Assembly: GCF_019428685.1 (NCBI RefSeq)
Contig: NZ_CP080095.1
Location: forward strand, 682,001-746,000
From: Paraburkholderia edwinii
Lineage (GTDB): Bacteria; Pseudomonadota; Gammaproteobacteria; Burkholderiales; Burkholderiaceae
Length of the DNA stretch: 64,000 nt
Direction of reading: 5' to 3'
Positions 33,591-43,358 of the stretch are shown in pieces (the first letter of the stretch is position 1; every line of letters starts with the position of its first letter). A model generated the notes under the pieces. It was not told the DNA's origin, searched no databases, and worked only from the letters and a program-made list of their open reading frames with translations. A program made the position numbers and the translations under genes.

Positions 33591-34865
33591 CTAGTCCGGC
33601 AGCAGCGATTCGCCCGCAAACAGCTGCCTGACTTCCTCGCGCGCGCGAACGACATAGACCTGATCGCCGTCCACCATGACTTCCGCGGCGCGCGGGCGCG
33701 TGTTGTAGTTCGAGCTCATCACGAAGCCGTACGCACCCGCTGAGCGGATCGCGAGCAGATCGCCGGGTTCCACAGCCAGTTCACGCTCGCGACCGAGCCA
33801 GTCGCCGCTTTCGCAGACAGGGCCCACGACGTCATAAACTTGCTTGGGCGCATTATTGGGCACATTACGCACGACCACCGGCTCGATCGCGTGGTACGCC
33901 TCATACATCGCCGGACGCGCGAGGTCGTTCATCGCGGCGTCGACGATCACGAAGTTCTTTTCGACGCCTGGCTTCAGAAACTCGACCTGCGTCAACAGGA
34001 TGCCGGCGTTGCCGACCAGCGAACGCCCCGGCTCGAAGTACACCTCGCGATGCCCCTGTCCACGCGCTTCGATCCGATCGAGCACCGTGCGCACGAACAC
34101 GCCGATATCAGGCGGCGTTTCATCGTCGTAGGTGATGCCGAGGCCGCCGCCGATATCGATATGGCGAATCTTCGAGCCATCGGCTTCGATCTGTCCGACG
34201 AGGTCGAGCAGCCGGTCGATCGCGTCGAGATACGGCGCGACCTCGGTGATCTGCGAACCGATATGGCAATCGATGCCGACCACCTCGAGGTGCGGCATCG
34301 CGGCGGCCGCGCGGTAGGTGGCGCGCGCGTCGTCGAATGCGACGCCGAACTTGTTCGCCTTCAGACCGGTCGAGATATACGGATGCGTTTTCGCATCGAC
34401 ATCGGGATTCACCCGCAGCGACACCGGCGCCCGCTTGCCCATCGCGCCCGCCGCTTCGTTCAGGCGATCGAGTTCGGGAATCGACTCGACGTTGAAGCAC
34501 TTCACGCCCGCCGCCAGTGCCTCGCGCATTTCAGAAGCCGTCTTGCCGACACCCGAAAACACCGTGTTTTCCGCCTTGCCGCCGGCGGCAAGCACGCGTG
34601 CGAGTTCGCCGCCCGACACGATGTCGAAGCCCGCGTTCATACGCGCGAACACGTTGAGCACGGCGAGATTGCTGTTCGCTTTCACGGCGACATGCACGCT
34701 CGCCCGACGGCCCGCGCATGCGCCGGCATACGCTTGCCACGCGTCGGTCAACGCCGCGCGCGAGTAGACATAGAGCGGTGTGCCGAACCGCTCGGCAAGC
34801 GACACGGCCGACACGCCCTCGGCGTGCAGCACGCCGTCGACGTGGGCGAAGGCTGATCGAGTCAT
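33591..34865 (-). CDS. lysA: diaminopimelate decarboxylase
   Basis: A 424-residue fold-type III PLP enzyme for the last step of lysine synthesis. The PLP lysine is K62 in HVAVKANSN. HIGSQITEV, the glycine loop DIGGGLGITY, EPGRSLVGNAG and CESGDWLGRERE are the family blocks. ATG at 34865. It is convergent with msrQ (44 bp apart) and 42 bp after lptM on the same strand, so they are probably cotranscribed. Confidence 0.97.
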   Translation of the reverse strand: MTRSAFAHVDGVLHAEGVSAVSLAERFGTPLYVYSRAALTDAWQAYAGACAGRRASVHVAVKANSNLAVLNVFARMNAGFDIVSGGELARVLAAGGKAENTVFSGVGKTASEMREALAAGVKCFNVESIPELDRLNEAAGAMGKRAPVSLRVNPDVDAKTHPYISTGLKANKFGVAFDDARATYRAAAAMPHLEVVGIDCHIGSQITEVAPYLDAIDRLLDLVGQIEADGSKIRHIDIGGGLGITYDDETPPDIGVFVRTVLDRIEARGQGHREVYFEPGRSLVGNAGILLTQVEFLKPGVEKNFVIVDAAMNDLARPAMYEAYHAIEPVVVRNVPNNAPKQVYDVVGPVCESGDWLGRERELAVEPGDLLAIRSAGAYGFVMSSNYNTRPRAAEVMVDGDQVYVVRAREEVRQLFAGESLLPD

Positions 34866-34907
34866 GCGAAGCTCTTGGTGAGGTCTTGAAGTCCCGGCAA
34901 GGGATGT

Positions 34908-35225
34908 CTATTGTGCCTGCGGCGCGCTCGAGGCAGGCCGCTGCGGCATCGGTGCCGTGGTGCCGCTAGCAGGCATCTGCATTGCATCGTCGGGTGATAG
35001 CGACAACGGTTCGCCGGTGGTGTCCGGAATGCTCGACGATGCCGTTTCCGGCGTCGGTTTCACTTCTTCGGGCGAAGGCGGTTGCGTCTGTTCCTGCGGT
35101 TTTGGCGGCAACGGCGGTACGGTAGGCAGATAGAGCGCGCCGCGTTGCCCGCAGCCTGTGAGTACGACGGCTGCGAGAATGGACAAAGCCGCTACAATCG
35201 CGCTCATCCGGAAAACGGCTCGCAT
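34908..35225 (-). CDS. lptM: LPS-assembly lipoprotein LptM
   Basis: A 105-residue lipoprotein. The signal peptide [19 protein letters not shown] runs into the lipobox LTGC, and [11 protein letters not shown] right after the lipidated cysteine is the LptM (YifL) signature; LptM helps oxidation and assembly of LptD. The rest is Pro/Gln/Ser-rich and disordered. A second start at 35207 is possible. Position between lysA and cyaY is standard in this group. Confidence 0.85.
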   Translation of the reverse strand: MRAVFRMSAIVAALSILAAVVLTGCGQRGALYLPTVPPLPPKPQEQTQPPSPEEVKPTPETASSSIPDTTGEPLSLSPDDAMQMPASGTTAPMPQRPASSAPQAQ

Positions 35226-35261
35226 GACTGTCCCTGTATAACGAATCCGCTGGAGTTTAGC

Positions 35262-35579
35262 ATGTCCGATAGTGATTACCTGGCTCGTGCAGAAGCAGTG
35301 CTGGCGGCGGTCGAGCGCGCGCTCGACTACACCGACGCCGATATCGAATTCGAGCGCAGCGGCAATGTGCTGACGCTCGAGTTCGAGAACGGCACGAAGA
35401 TCATCGTGAACCTGCAGCCGCCGATGCAGGAGATCTGGATCGCGGCGAAGTCGGGCGGTTACCACTTCCGCTTTGTCGACGGCAAATGGCGCGACACGCG
35501 CAACGGCACGGAATTCTTTACCGCGCTGTCTGACTATGCGACGCAGCAGGCCGGCGAGCCGGTGCAAATCACGCCCTGA
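35262..35579 (+). CDS. cyaY: frataxin-like iron-binding protein CyaY
   Basis: A 105-residue bacterial frataxin, which modulates iron-sulfur cluster assembly at IscS. The acidic first helix ([20 protein letters not shown], then [10 protein letters not shown]) and the strands [19 protein letters not shown] and GYHFRF match the family. GGAG six bases before the ATG. Divergent from lptM with 36 bp between the starts. Confidence 0.94.
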   Translation: MSDSDYLARAEAVLAAVERALDYTDADIEFERSGNVLTLEFENGTKIIVNLQPPMQEIWIAAKSGGYHFRFVDGKWRDTRNGTEFFTALSDYATQQAGEPVQITP

Positions 35580-35690
35580 TCCCGGGTATTGCGCAGGGCC
35601 TGAAACGCGGTACACGAGGTCGCGCTCGCGGTACATGCGCCTGCTTTCGCCGGTACGCGTGCGCGCTCGAGCCTGCTGCTCGCCCGTGCC

Positions 35691-38093
35691 CTAGTGCCCG
35701 CGGAACAGGTTCATGATGTCCTGCTTCTCCTGCTCCCCGACCTGCTGCGGCGCGGCGCCCTCGGCCCCGCTTGCCATTTCATCGGCCGGTGCTTGCGGGA
35801 CGCCGACCGACGCGATAAAGCCGTTGCCCGGTGTAAAGCCGTCGAGATACAACTCGTCGCCGATCGTTGTGACGCCGTCGGGCATCGGCATCTTGTACTC
35901 GGGCACGCCTTTGAGCGCGCGGGCCATGTATTCGATCCACACCGGCAGCGCGAGTCCGCCGCCGGTTTCCTTGTCGCCGAGGCTGCGCGGGTTGTCGTAG
36001 CCGATCCATGCGATGGCGGTCAGCGTGTGCTGGTAGCCCGCGAACCACGCGTCGCGTGAATCGTTGGTGGTGCCGGTCTTGCCGCCGAGGTCGGTGCGCT
36101 TCAACACGTTTGATTTCGCACCCGTGCCGCGTTGCGCAACGCTTTGCAGCAGGCTGTTCATGACATATGCGTTGCGCGGCTCGATCGCATGCGGTGCGCT
36201 CTGCCCGGCGACGAGCGGCTGCGCATGCGCAACCACGACGCCGCGCTGGTCGGTCACTTCCGCAATCAGATACGGATTGACGCGATAGCCGCCGTTGGCG
36301 AACACCGAGTACGCGGCCGCCATCTGCAGCGGCGTGACGAGGCCCGCCCCGAGCGCCATCGGCAGATACGCCGGGTGACGATCGGCGTCGAAGCCGAATT
36401 GCGTGATGTAGCGCTGCGCGTACTTCGTGCCGATCTGGTTCAGGATGCGGATCGACACGAGGTTTTTCGACTTCTGCAGCGCGGTGCGCATCGTCATCGG
36501 CCCGTCGAAGCCGCCGCCGTAGTTTTTCGGCTCCCACGCCTGGCCGCCCGTTTCGGCGGCGCTGAAAAAGAGCGGCGCGTCGTTAATGACCGTCGCGGGT
36601 CCAAGGCCTTTTTCGAGCGACGCCGAATAAATGAACGGCTTGAAGCTCGAGCCCGGCTGCCGCCACGCCTGTGTGACGTGGTTGAACTTGTTCTTGTTGA
36701 AGTCGAAGCCGCCGATCAGCGCGCGGATCGCGCCGTCCTGCGGCACGATCGAGATAAACGCGCCTTCCACCTGCGGCAACTGTGTGATTGACCAGTCGCC
36801 GTCGTCGTTCTTCACCACCCGCACGATCGCGCCGGGCCGGATCCGCTGGTTCGGCTGCGCGCGCGAGTTCAACGCGGAAGCCGCGTAACGAAGCCCGCCG
36901 TCGGTAATCGTCACCGCGTTGCCGCCGATCAGCGTGGCTTGCACCTGCTTCGGACTCGCCGAGGTGACGACCGCGGCATAAATTTCTCCGTTGTCCGGAT
37001 GTTCGAGCAGCGCATCGTCGATGGCCTGTTCGCGATCGTCGGCGTCGGCCGGCAGATCGATAAACGCTTCGGGGCCGCGATAGCCATGCCGGCGTTCGTA
37101 GTCCATCAGCCCCTTGCGCAGCGCACGATAGGCGACGTCCTGATCGGCCGAGTCGATCGTCGTGACCACATTCAGCCCACGCGTGTACGCCTCTTCGCGA
37201 TACTGCGCGTACATCATCTGCCGGACCATTTCGGCCACGTACTCCGCGTGCACGCTGAATTCCTTGCCCGCGCCCTTCACCACCAGCGGCTGACGCGCGG
37301 CATCGTCGAACTGCTGCTGGGTGATGTAGTGCAGTTCGAGCATGCGCTGCAGGATGTACTCCTGACGCACCTTCGCCCGTTTCGGGTTGACCACCGGGTT
37401 ATAGGCGGAAGGCGCCTTCGGCAGTCCCGCAAGCATCGCGCATTCGGCGAGCGTGAGGTCTTTCAGATCCTTGCCGAAATACACGCGCGCGGCGCTCGCA
37501 AAGCCATACGCGCGCTGGCCGAGATAGATCTGATTCATATAGACCTCGAGAATCTGATCTTTCGACAGCTTCGATTCGATCTTGTACGCAAGCAGCATCT
37601 CGTACACCTTGCGCGTGTACGTTTTCTCGCTCGACAGAAAGAAGTTGCGCGCGACCTGCATCGTGATCGTGCTCGCGCCTTGCGTGGCATGGCCGTTCGT
37701 CAGCGCGACGATGCCCGCCCGCGCGATGCCGGTCAGATCGACGCCGCCGTGATCGTAGAAGCGTGCATCTTCAATGGCGAGCACCGCCTTCTTGAGGTTG
37801 TCCGGCACATCGCGGATATGCACGATGTCGCGCCGCTCCTCGCCGAACTCGCCGATCAGCACGTGATCGGCCGTATAGATGCGCAGCGGCACCTTCGGCT
37901 GATAGTCGGTGAGCGCCTCGAGCGAGGGCAGATTCGGCGTGGCGACGACGAGCGCATAGCCGAGCACGAGCGCGACACACAGAATGCCGGCAAAGATAAG
38001 GCCTACGAAACCGAAAATAAGCGTGAGCCACAACGGACGCTTGCGTTTGCGTGGCGCCGGCGGCGGAGAAGACGGATTCGAAGTTTGTTGCAT
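35691..38093 (-). CDS. mrcA: penicillin-binding protein 1A
   Basis: An 800-residue bifunctional peptidoglycan synthase. A short cytosolic Pro/Lys/Arg-rich start and one membrane helix (LWLTLIFGFVGLIFAGIL) precede the GT51 glycosyltransferase domain (EDARFYDHGGVD; QGASTITMQVARNFFL). The transpeptidase has the SxxK site in GSSFKPFIYS near residue 480, SKNLVS, and KTGTTNDSRDAWFAGY. The frame is open to 38138 but MQQTSNPSSPPP at 38093 is the expected start. Divergent from the pil operon. Confidence 0.96.
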   Translation of the reverse strand: MQQTSNPSSPPPAPRKRKRPLWLTLIFGFVGLIFAGILCVALVLGYALVVATPNLPSLEALTDYQPKVPLRIYTADHVLIGEFGEERRDIVHIRDVPDNLKKAVLAIEDARFYDHGGVDLTGIARAGIVALTNGHATQGASTITMQVARNFFLSSEKTYTRKVYEMLLAYKIESKLSKDQILEVYMNQIYLGQRAYGFASAARVYFGKDLKDLTLAECAMLAGLPKAPSAYNPVVNPKRAKVRQEYILQRMLELHYITQQQFDDAARQPLVVKGAGKEFSVHAEYVAEMVRQMMYAQYREEAYTRGLNVVTTIDSADQDVAYRALRKGLMDYERRHGYRGPEAFIDLPADADDREQAIDDALLEHPDNGEIYAAVVTSASPKQVQATLIGGNAVTITDGGLRYAASALNSRAQPNQRIRPGAIVRVVKNDDGDWSITQLPQVEGAFISIVPQDGAIRALIGGFDFNKNKFNHVTQAWRQPGSSFKPFIYSASLEKGLGPATVINDAPLFFSAAETGGQAWEPKNYGGGFDGPMTMRTALQKSKNLVSIRILNQIGTKYAQRYITQFGFDADRHPAYLPMALGAGLVTPLQMAAAYSVFANGGYRVNPYLIAEVTDQRGVVVAHAQPLVAGQSAPHAIEPRNAYVMNSLLQSVAQRGTGAKSNVLKRTDLGGKTGTTNDSRDAWFAGYQHTLTAIAWIGYDNPRSLGDKETGGGLALPVWIEYMARALKGVPEYKMPMPDGVTTIGDELYLDGFTPGNGFIASVGVPQAPADEMASGAEGAAPQQVGEQEKQDIMNLFRGH

Positions 38094-38118
38094 ATGACCA
38101 CCAGAAACCAGTCCCGCG

Positions 38119-38148
38119 ATTATAGCCGCGCGCACCATCAGCTTTCGA
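38119..38148 (-). promoter_or_regulatory. candidate mrcA promoter
   Basis: On the minus strand a perfect TATAAT (complement of 38119-38124) lies 18 bp from TCGAAA (complement of 38143-38148). The start would be about 15-20 bp before the mrcA ATG. The rest of the 303-bp mrcA-pilM gap has no recognised element. Confidence 0.5.
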
Positions 38149-38396
38149 TGCGCTTACATTGCGACACAGATCGGGGAGCACCACGAAGCAGCCGACGATG
38201 ACAGCGCCACCGAAAAACGTCAGTGCGAACGGCATCACGGAATGACACCACTGTAGTCCCTCCGCGCACGCGCGGGCAGTCGTTGTGCACGCGTTAGCCA
38301 TTCGGCCGAATTTCGCAGACGAAACAGTCTCGACACAATCCTTTCCGTTGTCCGCGTTCGAATGGGTTGTTCGCGGGTTGGTGAAAGGGAGGCAAG

Positions 38397-39410
38397 ATGG
38401 CGTTGAAAACTTCGTTGGAAATGGCGGTGCGCCGGTTCGCGGCTGGCATCGACCTGGGTCCGCAAGCGGTGCGGCTCGTCGTGCTGAGCCGGGCCATGTG
38501 CAGCAATGGGCCGCTGCGCATCGATTGTGTCGCGTCGATGCCGGTGCGATCCGGCGCGATGGCAGGCGCGGACATCATCGACCGGCCCGCGGTCGCGCAG
38601 GCGCTCTACGACGTGTTCGAGTGCGTGCCGCCCGAACACATCCTGCTTTCGCTGCGCTGTGCGATGGCGATTCCGGGCTCGGCCACGCTAACGGCAAGCG
38701 TGCCGCTCAAGCAGCTTCAGCAGCTCATGCCGACCATGCGGCGCTCGCGCTCGCGCATACCGGCGGCCGAATACGCGGAGGGCGACATGCTCACCTCACT
38801 CGAGCCCGCCGTGCTGGTCGAGATCGAGCGCATCGCGGGAATCGAGCGTCACGCGCTCGCGGTCGATTGGTATATCGACAGGTCGGCATTCAATGGCGGC
38901 GAAGTGACGATTGCCGCCACCGCGCGGCAGCATCTCGAGGCGCGCATCGAATGCGCGGCGATTGCGGGCATCTCGCTGACGGCGATCGACGGAGAACCGC
39001 ATGCGGCGCTACGCGCGATGCGCTATTCGGCGGCGCAGGAGCTGGAACCGGGCGACGAATACGCGGCGCTCTGGGTCGGCGGCGATGGCGTCTATGGCTG
39101 GCGCCTTGCCGATGAGACGGTCGTCGCATCGATGCACTATCCGGCGCCCGAGCACGGCAGCCTCGCCGATGCGTTGCGCGACCTTGGCGAAGGCGCTCCG
39201 CTTTCCGCGGTGTTCGTAGCGGGCGATGTCGATCTGCTCGATGGCGTCTCGATGTCGCTCGCCGACATCGGCGACGTGCTCGGCTGCATGGTGTTCCCGT
39301 TCGAATGCACGCTGCTTGGCAAGGTGGAGGTGCCGTACGAAACCGATCTGCTGCACGATCCGGCGTCTGCGGTTGCGTTCGGGCTCGCTGTGCGCGGCGT
39401 GTACGAATGA
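38397..39410 (+). CDS. pilM: type IV pilus assembly protein PilM
   Basis: A 337-residue actin-like cytoplasmic ATPase-fold protein that binds the PilN tail. The fold starts with FAAGIDLGPQAVRLVVLS (phosphate-1 loop) and ends with PASAVAFGLAVRG. Sequence is divergent from Pseudomonas PilM but the context with pilN-O-Q supports the call. GGGAGG lies seven bases before the ATG. Overlaps pilN by ATGA. Confidence 0.82.
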   Translation: MALKTSLEMAVRRFAAGIDLGPQAVRLVVLSRAMCSNGPLRIDCVASMPVRSGAMAGADIIDRPAVAQALYDVFECVPPEHILLSLRCAMAIPGSATLTASVPLKQLQQLMPTMRRSRSRIPAAEYAEGDMLTSLEPAVLVEIERIAGIERHALAVDWYIDRSAFNGGEVTIAATARQHLEARIECAAIAGISLTAIDGEPHAALRAMRYSAAQELEPGDEYAALWVGGDGVYGWRLADETVVASMHYPAPEHGSLADALRDLGEGAPLSAVFVAGDVDLLDGVSMSLADIGDVLGCMVFPFECTLLGKVEVPYETDLLHDPASAVAFGLAVRGVYE

Positions 39411-40108
39411 AGCGGCTCACGTTGCGTTTCGGCATGGCGCCGTCGCAGCGTGTGCGGCCGGTGCGGACAGGCGGATTCAATCTGCTGCCGTACCGGCAGT
39501 TCACGGCGCGCCGCGAACGGCGGCGCCGCATCGTCGAGGTGTTTGCGGCGCTTGTCGCGGGATGCATCGCCGTGCTGATGCTGGCCGCCTGGCAAGCCGT
39601 CGAACGCGTGCGACTTGATGCGCAGCGCACTTCGATCGAACGCTCGCTTGCGCAACTGTCGGCACCGCTAGCCGAGCACAAGCGGCTAGCGCGCGCCGCC
39701 GAGGAAGCACGCACGCGTGCGGCGCATGCCTCGACGCGCGCGGAACCGCTTGTGCATCTGTTAGCGCTGCTCGACGCGTTAAGCGGCGAGTCAGACGACA
39801 AAATCGTTTTGCAGCAGCTGCGCCAGCGTGAACACGAGACGGAGCTGCTCGCGAGCGCACGCGATCATGCGGCACCCGCGTCGTGGGTCAAGCGGCTTGC
39901 CGCGATACGCGGTGTGAAGGATGCCGAAGTCAAAGACCAGCGCCGCGCGACGGCTCCTGCGCGCGATGCCGTGCAAAACGCGAGTGGCGCAATTGAATTT
40001 TCGGCGCGCCTCGATTGGGACGGTGCGCGTGAACCGGCGGCGGCGCGCGGCGCTGCGCCTGCCGCAGCGCGTCCGGTACGAGGCGCCAACATGCGAGGTT
40101 TGAAATGA
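39407..40108 (+). CDS. pilN: type IV pilus assembly protein PilN
   Basis: A 233-residue bitopic inner-membrane protein. The N-terminal FNLLPYR motif that docks in PilM (GGFNLLPYRQ, about 23-32) is followed by a basic stretch and one helix (VEVFAALVAGCIAVLMLAA), a coiled region rich in E/R/A and a periplasmic ferredoxin-like domain. It overlaps pilM and pilO by four bases each. The Ala/Pro tail is low complexity. Confidence 0.85.
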   Translation: MKRLTLRFGMAPSQRVRPVRTGGFNLLPYRQFTARRERRRRIVEVFAALVAGCIAVLMLAAWQAVERVRLDAQRTSIERSLAQLSAPLAEHKRLARAAEEARTRAAHASTRAEPLVHLLALLDALSGESDDKIVLQQLRQREHETELLASARDHAAPASWVKRLAAIRGVKDAEVKDQRRATAPARDAVQNASGAIEFSARLDWDGAREPAAARGAAPAAARPVRGANMRGLK

Positions 40109-41064
40109 GTACGACGCTTACGGGCCGCCTCGGCCCGATCAATCGAGGCAACACACAGCGGCATGAAGCAGCGGACTCTCTCGCGCTGTTCGCATCGCTG
40201 CGTGCCTGGCACATGCGAAGTCCGTTGATGTTCCGGCTTCTCGTCGCGAGTCTGATCGCAATCGCGACGTTTGCGATCGCGGGGAACGCGTGGATCGCCG
40301 CGGACTTCATGGGCGCGCGCGCAACGAGGGCGCTGGTCGACGAGACGCAACGGCGCCTCGATAGCGCACAGCGTGCTGTCGGCGAACTGCCGGCGTTGCG
40401 TGCATTGGCCGGCGCAGAAAGTTTGACGGGCCCGGCCCGGGCGTCTGGCAGCGGTGCATCGACCGATGACGTGCGCATCGTGTCGCAACTGGCCGCGCGC
40501 GGCGGCATGACGTTGCTTGCGCTCGAACCGGGCGCGGTAACGGGCGCGGGCATCGATGCGATGCGCCCGTTGCGCATGACGGCGCTCGCGAGCTTCTCGC
40601 AATTGCTGGCCTTCATGCGCGCGTTGCCCAGCCTGCCGGTGTTGATCGTGCCGGGAGAGTTGCTTGTCAAGCAGACTGGCGAATCGGGAAGCCGCTTGTT
40701 GTCGGTCAGCGCGACGCTCAACGTATTCGATGCGCTTCGTCCGGCCGACCCGTTCGAAGGGTTGAACGACGGCCTGACGGCCGATGACGACGAAGATATC
40801 GTTTTTTACGACCCGTTCTCGCGTCCCTTGCAGCCTGATGCGCGCATACCCGAGTCGGACACGGTCGGGTTCCGCCTGGTCGGCCTTCTTTACGATCTTG
40901 CGCGTGGGCTAGGGCTCGTCGAAACGCCCGATGGCGAAGCAACGCTCGAGGCCGGGCAGCGTGTCGGTGCAGACAGCGTCGCGCGAGTCGATGGGTTCGG
41001 CATTACACTCGCTGCGCGCGATGGACGTGAGCACCGGTTGATGTTCGAGGAAGCGGTGCAATGA
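40105..41064 (+). CDS. pilO: type IV pilus assembly protein PilO with a PilP-like C-terminal domain
   Basis: 319 residues, against about 200-215 for ordinary PilO. One helix (about 42-66, FRLLVASLIAIATFAIAGNA), a helical stretch and a PilO-like domain with LLALEPG and LPSLPVLIVPGELLV run to about 220. After an acidic linker the end (about 250-319) has VGFRLVGLLYDLARGLGLVE and TPDGEATLEAGQRVG, which resembles the beta domain of PilP that binds PilQ. No separate pilP with a lipobox lies in the operon. It overlaps pilN and pilQ by ATGA. Confidence 0.75.
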   Translation: MSTTLTGRLGPINRGNTQRHEAADSLALFASLRAWHMRSPLMFRLLVASLIAIATFAIAGNAWIAADFMGARATRALVDETQRRLDSAQRAVGELPALRALAGAESLTGPARASGSGASTDDVRIVSQLAARGGMTLLALEPGAVTGAGIDAMRPLRMTALASFSQLLAFMRALPSLPVLIVPGELLVKQTGESGSRLLSVSATLNVFDALRPADPFEGLNDGLTADDDEDIVFYDPFSRPLQPDARIPESDTVGFRLVGLLYDLARGLGLVETPDGEATLEAGQRVGADSVARVDGFGITLAARDGREHRLMFEEAVQ

Positions 41065-42701
41065 AGGCCGGTTATCGCGTGAAGTCGCTTTTGGTGTTGG
41101 CCGCGATGGCGAGTTCGGCCTCATATGCGTCGCTGCCGCCGCTGCCCGAGCCGATGCCGCTTGATGATGCGACTGCGGACGCAACCGCGCGGTATGGTGT
41201 GCCGCCGCTGCCGGGCCTTGCCTCCGAGCAGATGCACAATCCGTTCAATGACGCGGAATCTGCAGGTAGCGGTGAACTGGCGGAAGCCAATTCGTCCGGC
41301 ACTGCATCGGCCGTGGCATATGACGACGAGCCTGCCCCGCGAAAAACCGCGTCAAACACCGAATCGTCGTCGCGCGCCGAGCTGCCGCGTACCGAAGACC
41401 AGCAGACCGCGCTCGAAGGGCCGCCCGTACCGCTCGCGCCGTTAACGAGGCTTACCCCCGCATCGACGCGTTCAACGGCCGACGGTCTGCCGCCCGACCG
41501 GCCCATCTCGCTGAACTTCCGGCAAGCGGAACTGGGTGCCGTATTGAATGCGTTCGCACAGTTCACCGGCCTCAATATCATTGCGAGCGGCAAGGCCCGC
41601 GCTACTGTTACGCTACATCTCGACAAAGTGCCGTGGCGCACCGCGTTCGATACGCTGCTCGACGTCAACGGGTTGGCGATGGAGCGGCGCGGCAACGTGA
41701 TCTGGGTTGCGCCGCTTGCCGAACTCGCCGCGCGCGAGCGGCAGCGCTTCGAAGCACACGCGCGCGGCGCGGATCTCGAACCGCTCGCAAGCCGCACATT
41801 CGAACTGCACTATGCGCACGCGGAAGAAGTTCGCAAGATGCTGACCGGGTCGGGCAACCAGCGCGTGCTGTCGAAACGCGGCGCCGTGATCGCCGATCCG
41901 CGCACGAATCTGCTTTTCATCACCGATCTGCAGGCGCGTCTCGACGAGATCGCGCAGCTGGTCGAAGCGATCGATCAGCCGACGCGACAGGTGATGATCG
42001 AAGCGCGTATCGTCGAAGGCGAGCTTGGTTTTTCGCGCAATCTCGGCGTCAAGCTGTCAATGGCGGCCACAAGCGAGGACGGCTCGGCAATCGGCGTGAC
42101 AGGCGGTAAGGAAGGGGCGATTCACGATCTGTCGGCGCGGCCGATTTCCGGCTTCGATGCGGCCACCGCGGGTTTGACGCTGTTCGCCGCGCGTGCCACG
42201 CGTCTGCTCAACGTCGAACTCAGTGCGCTCGAAGCGGAAGGGCGCGGGCAGATCGTGTCGAGTCCGCGAGTCGTCACCGCGGACCGAATGAAGGCGATCG
42301 TCGAACAGGGCACGGAACTGCCGTATCAGGCCAAGGTCGGCCAAGGCGTGTCGGGCGTGCAGTTTCGCCGTGCGAGCCTGAAACTCGAAGTCGAACCGCA
42401 AATCACGCCGGACGGCCGGGTCGTGCTCGACCTTGATGTCGCGAAAGACAGCGTCGGCGAGCAGACCGCATCGGGCCCGGCGATCAACACGAAACACGTG
42501 CAAACGCGGGTGCAGGTCGAGGATGGCGGAACGGTGTCGATCGGTGGCATCTACGAGACCGATGATCGCGACGATGTGACTCGCGTGCCGGTCCTGGGCA
42601 AAATACCGCTTTTAGGCGCGCTTTTTCGCCATCGCGCGCATCGGGACGCGCGTAGCGAACTGGTCGTTTTCATCACGCCGACCGTTGTGCAGATGAATTG
42701 A
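41061..42701 (+). CDS. pilQ: type IV pilus secretin PilQ (short form)
   Basis: A 546-residue outer-membrane secretin. A signal peptide (ends near SYA) is followed by a disordered Pro/Ser/Ala region to about 145, an STN/N0-type domain ([20 protein letters not shown]), an N1 domain and the secretin core with [28 protein letters not shown] strands, GGIYETDD and [20 protein letters not shown] domains of typical PilQ are absent, so it is shorter than usual. Last gene of the coupled pil operon. Confidence 0.88.
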   Translation: MKAGYRVKSLLVLAAMASSASYASLPPLPEPMPLDDATADATARYGVPPLPGLASEQMHNPFNDAESAGSGELAEANSSGTASAVAYDDEPAPRKTASNTESSSRAELPRTEDQQTALEGPPVPLAPLTRLTPASTRSTADGLPPDRPISLNFRQAELGAVLNAFAQFTGLNIIASGKARATVTLHLDKVPWRTAFDTLLDVNGLAMERRGNVIWVAPLAELAARERQRFEAHARGADLEPLASRTFELHYAHAEEVRKMLTGSGNQRVLSKRGAVIADPRTNLLFITDLQARLDEIAQLVEAIDQPTRQVMIEARIVEGELGFSRNLGVKLSMAATSEDGSAIGVTGGKEGAIHDLSARPISGFDAATAGLTLFAARATRLLNVELSALEAEGRGQIVSSPRVVTADRMKAIVEQGTELPYQAKVGQGVSGVQFRRASLKLEVEPQITPDGRVVLDLDVAKDSVGEQTASGPAINTKHVQTRVQVEDGGTVSIGGIYETDDRDDVTRVPVLGKIPLLGALFRHRAHRDARSELVVFITPTVVQMN

Positions 42702-42798
42702 CGCGCGAAAGGGCGCGTCGGGCCGCAGGCTCGACAAGCCAGCCGCTTTGCCAGTAAGCTGCGGCACGAACCCAACCGGATTGAATAAGAGGACACCG

Positions 42799-43350
42799 TT
42801 GCAAGCGCGGGACGCACACGCCAATGTATTTTTCGTAGGGCTCATGGGAGCGGGCAAGACGACCGTCGGCCGCGCCGTGGCGAGGCGGCTCGATCGTCCG
42901 TTTTTCGATTCCGATCACGAGATCGAGGAGCGCACGGGTGCCCGTATTCCGGTAATTTTCGAGCTCGAAGGCGAAGCCGGTTTTCGCGAACGCGAAGCAC
43001 AGGCGATCGAAGAACTGACGAGCCGCGAGGGAATTGTCCTCGCGACCGGCGGCGGCGCGATTCTTCGGCCCGAAAATCGCGAGGCGCTGCGCAATCGCGG
43101 GCTGGTCGTGTATCTGCGCGCGAATCCGCACGATTTATGGCTGCGCACGCGGCGCGACAAGAACCGCCCGCTGTTGCAGACTGAAGACCCGAAAGCGAAG
43201 CTCGAAGCGCTTTTCGAGGTGCGCGACCCGCTTTACCGCGAATGCGCGCACTTCGTCATCGAGACCGGGCGGCCGTCGGTTAACGGCCTCGTCAATATGG
43301 TGCTGATGCAGCTCGAGATGGCGGGCGTCGGCAAACCACCTGCAGCATAA
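42799..43350 (+). CDS. aroK: shikimate kinase
   Basis: A 183-residue shikimate kinase of the aromatic pathway. Walker A is GLMGAGKTT (14-22); [13 protein letters not shown] and LATGGGAIL are the substrate-binding motifs and RDKNRPLL is in the lid. The start is TTG at 42799 with AAGAGGA just upstream, giving [14 protein letters not shown]. It comes about 100 bp after pilQ and two codons before the aroB frame. Confidence 0.95.
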   Translation: MQARDAHANVFFVGLMGAGKTTVGRAVARRLDRPFFDSDHEIEERTGARIPVIFELEGEAGFREREAQAIEELTSREGIVLATGGGAILRPENREALRNRGLVVYLRANPHDLWLRTRRDKNRPLLQTEDPKAKLEALFEVRDPLYRECAHFVIETGRPSVNGLVNMVLMQLEMAGVGKPPAA

Positions 43351-43358
43351 TCGTGACC

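Noticed and set aside
37771..38301. Minus-strand frame in the mrcA-pilM gap with a hydrophobic stretch (MPFALTFFGGAVIV)
   Set aside because: It overlaps mrcA in another frame and covers its predicted promoter; the hydrophobic part is short and no homologue is recognised.
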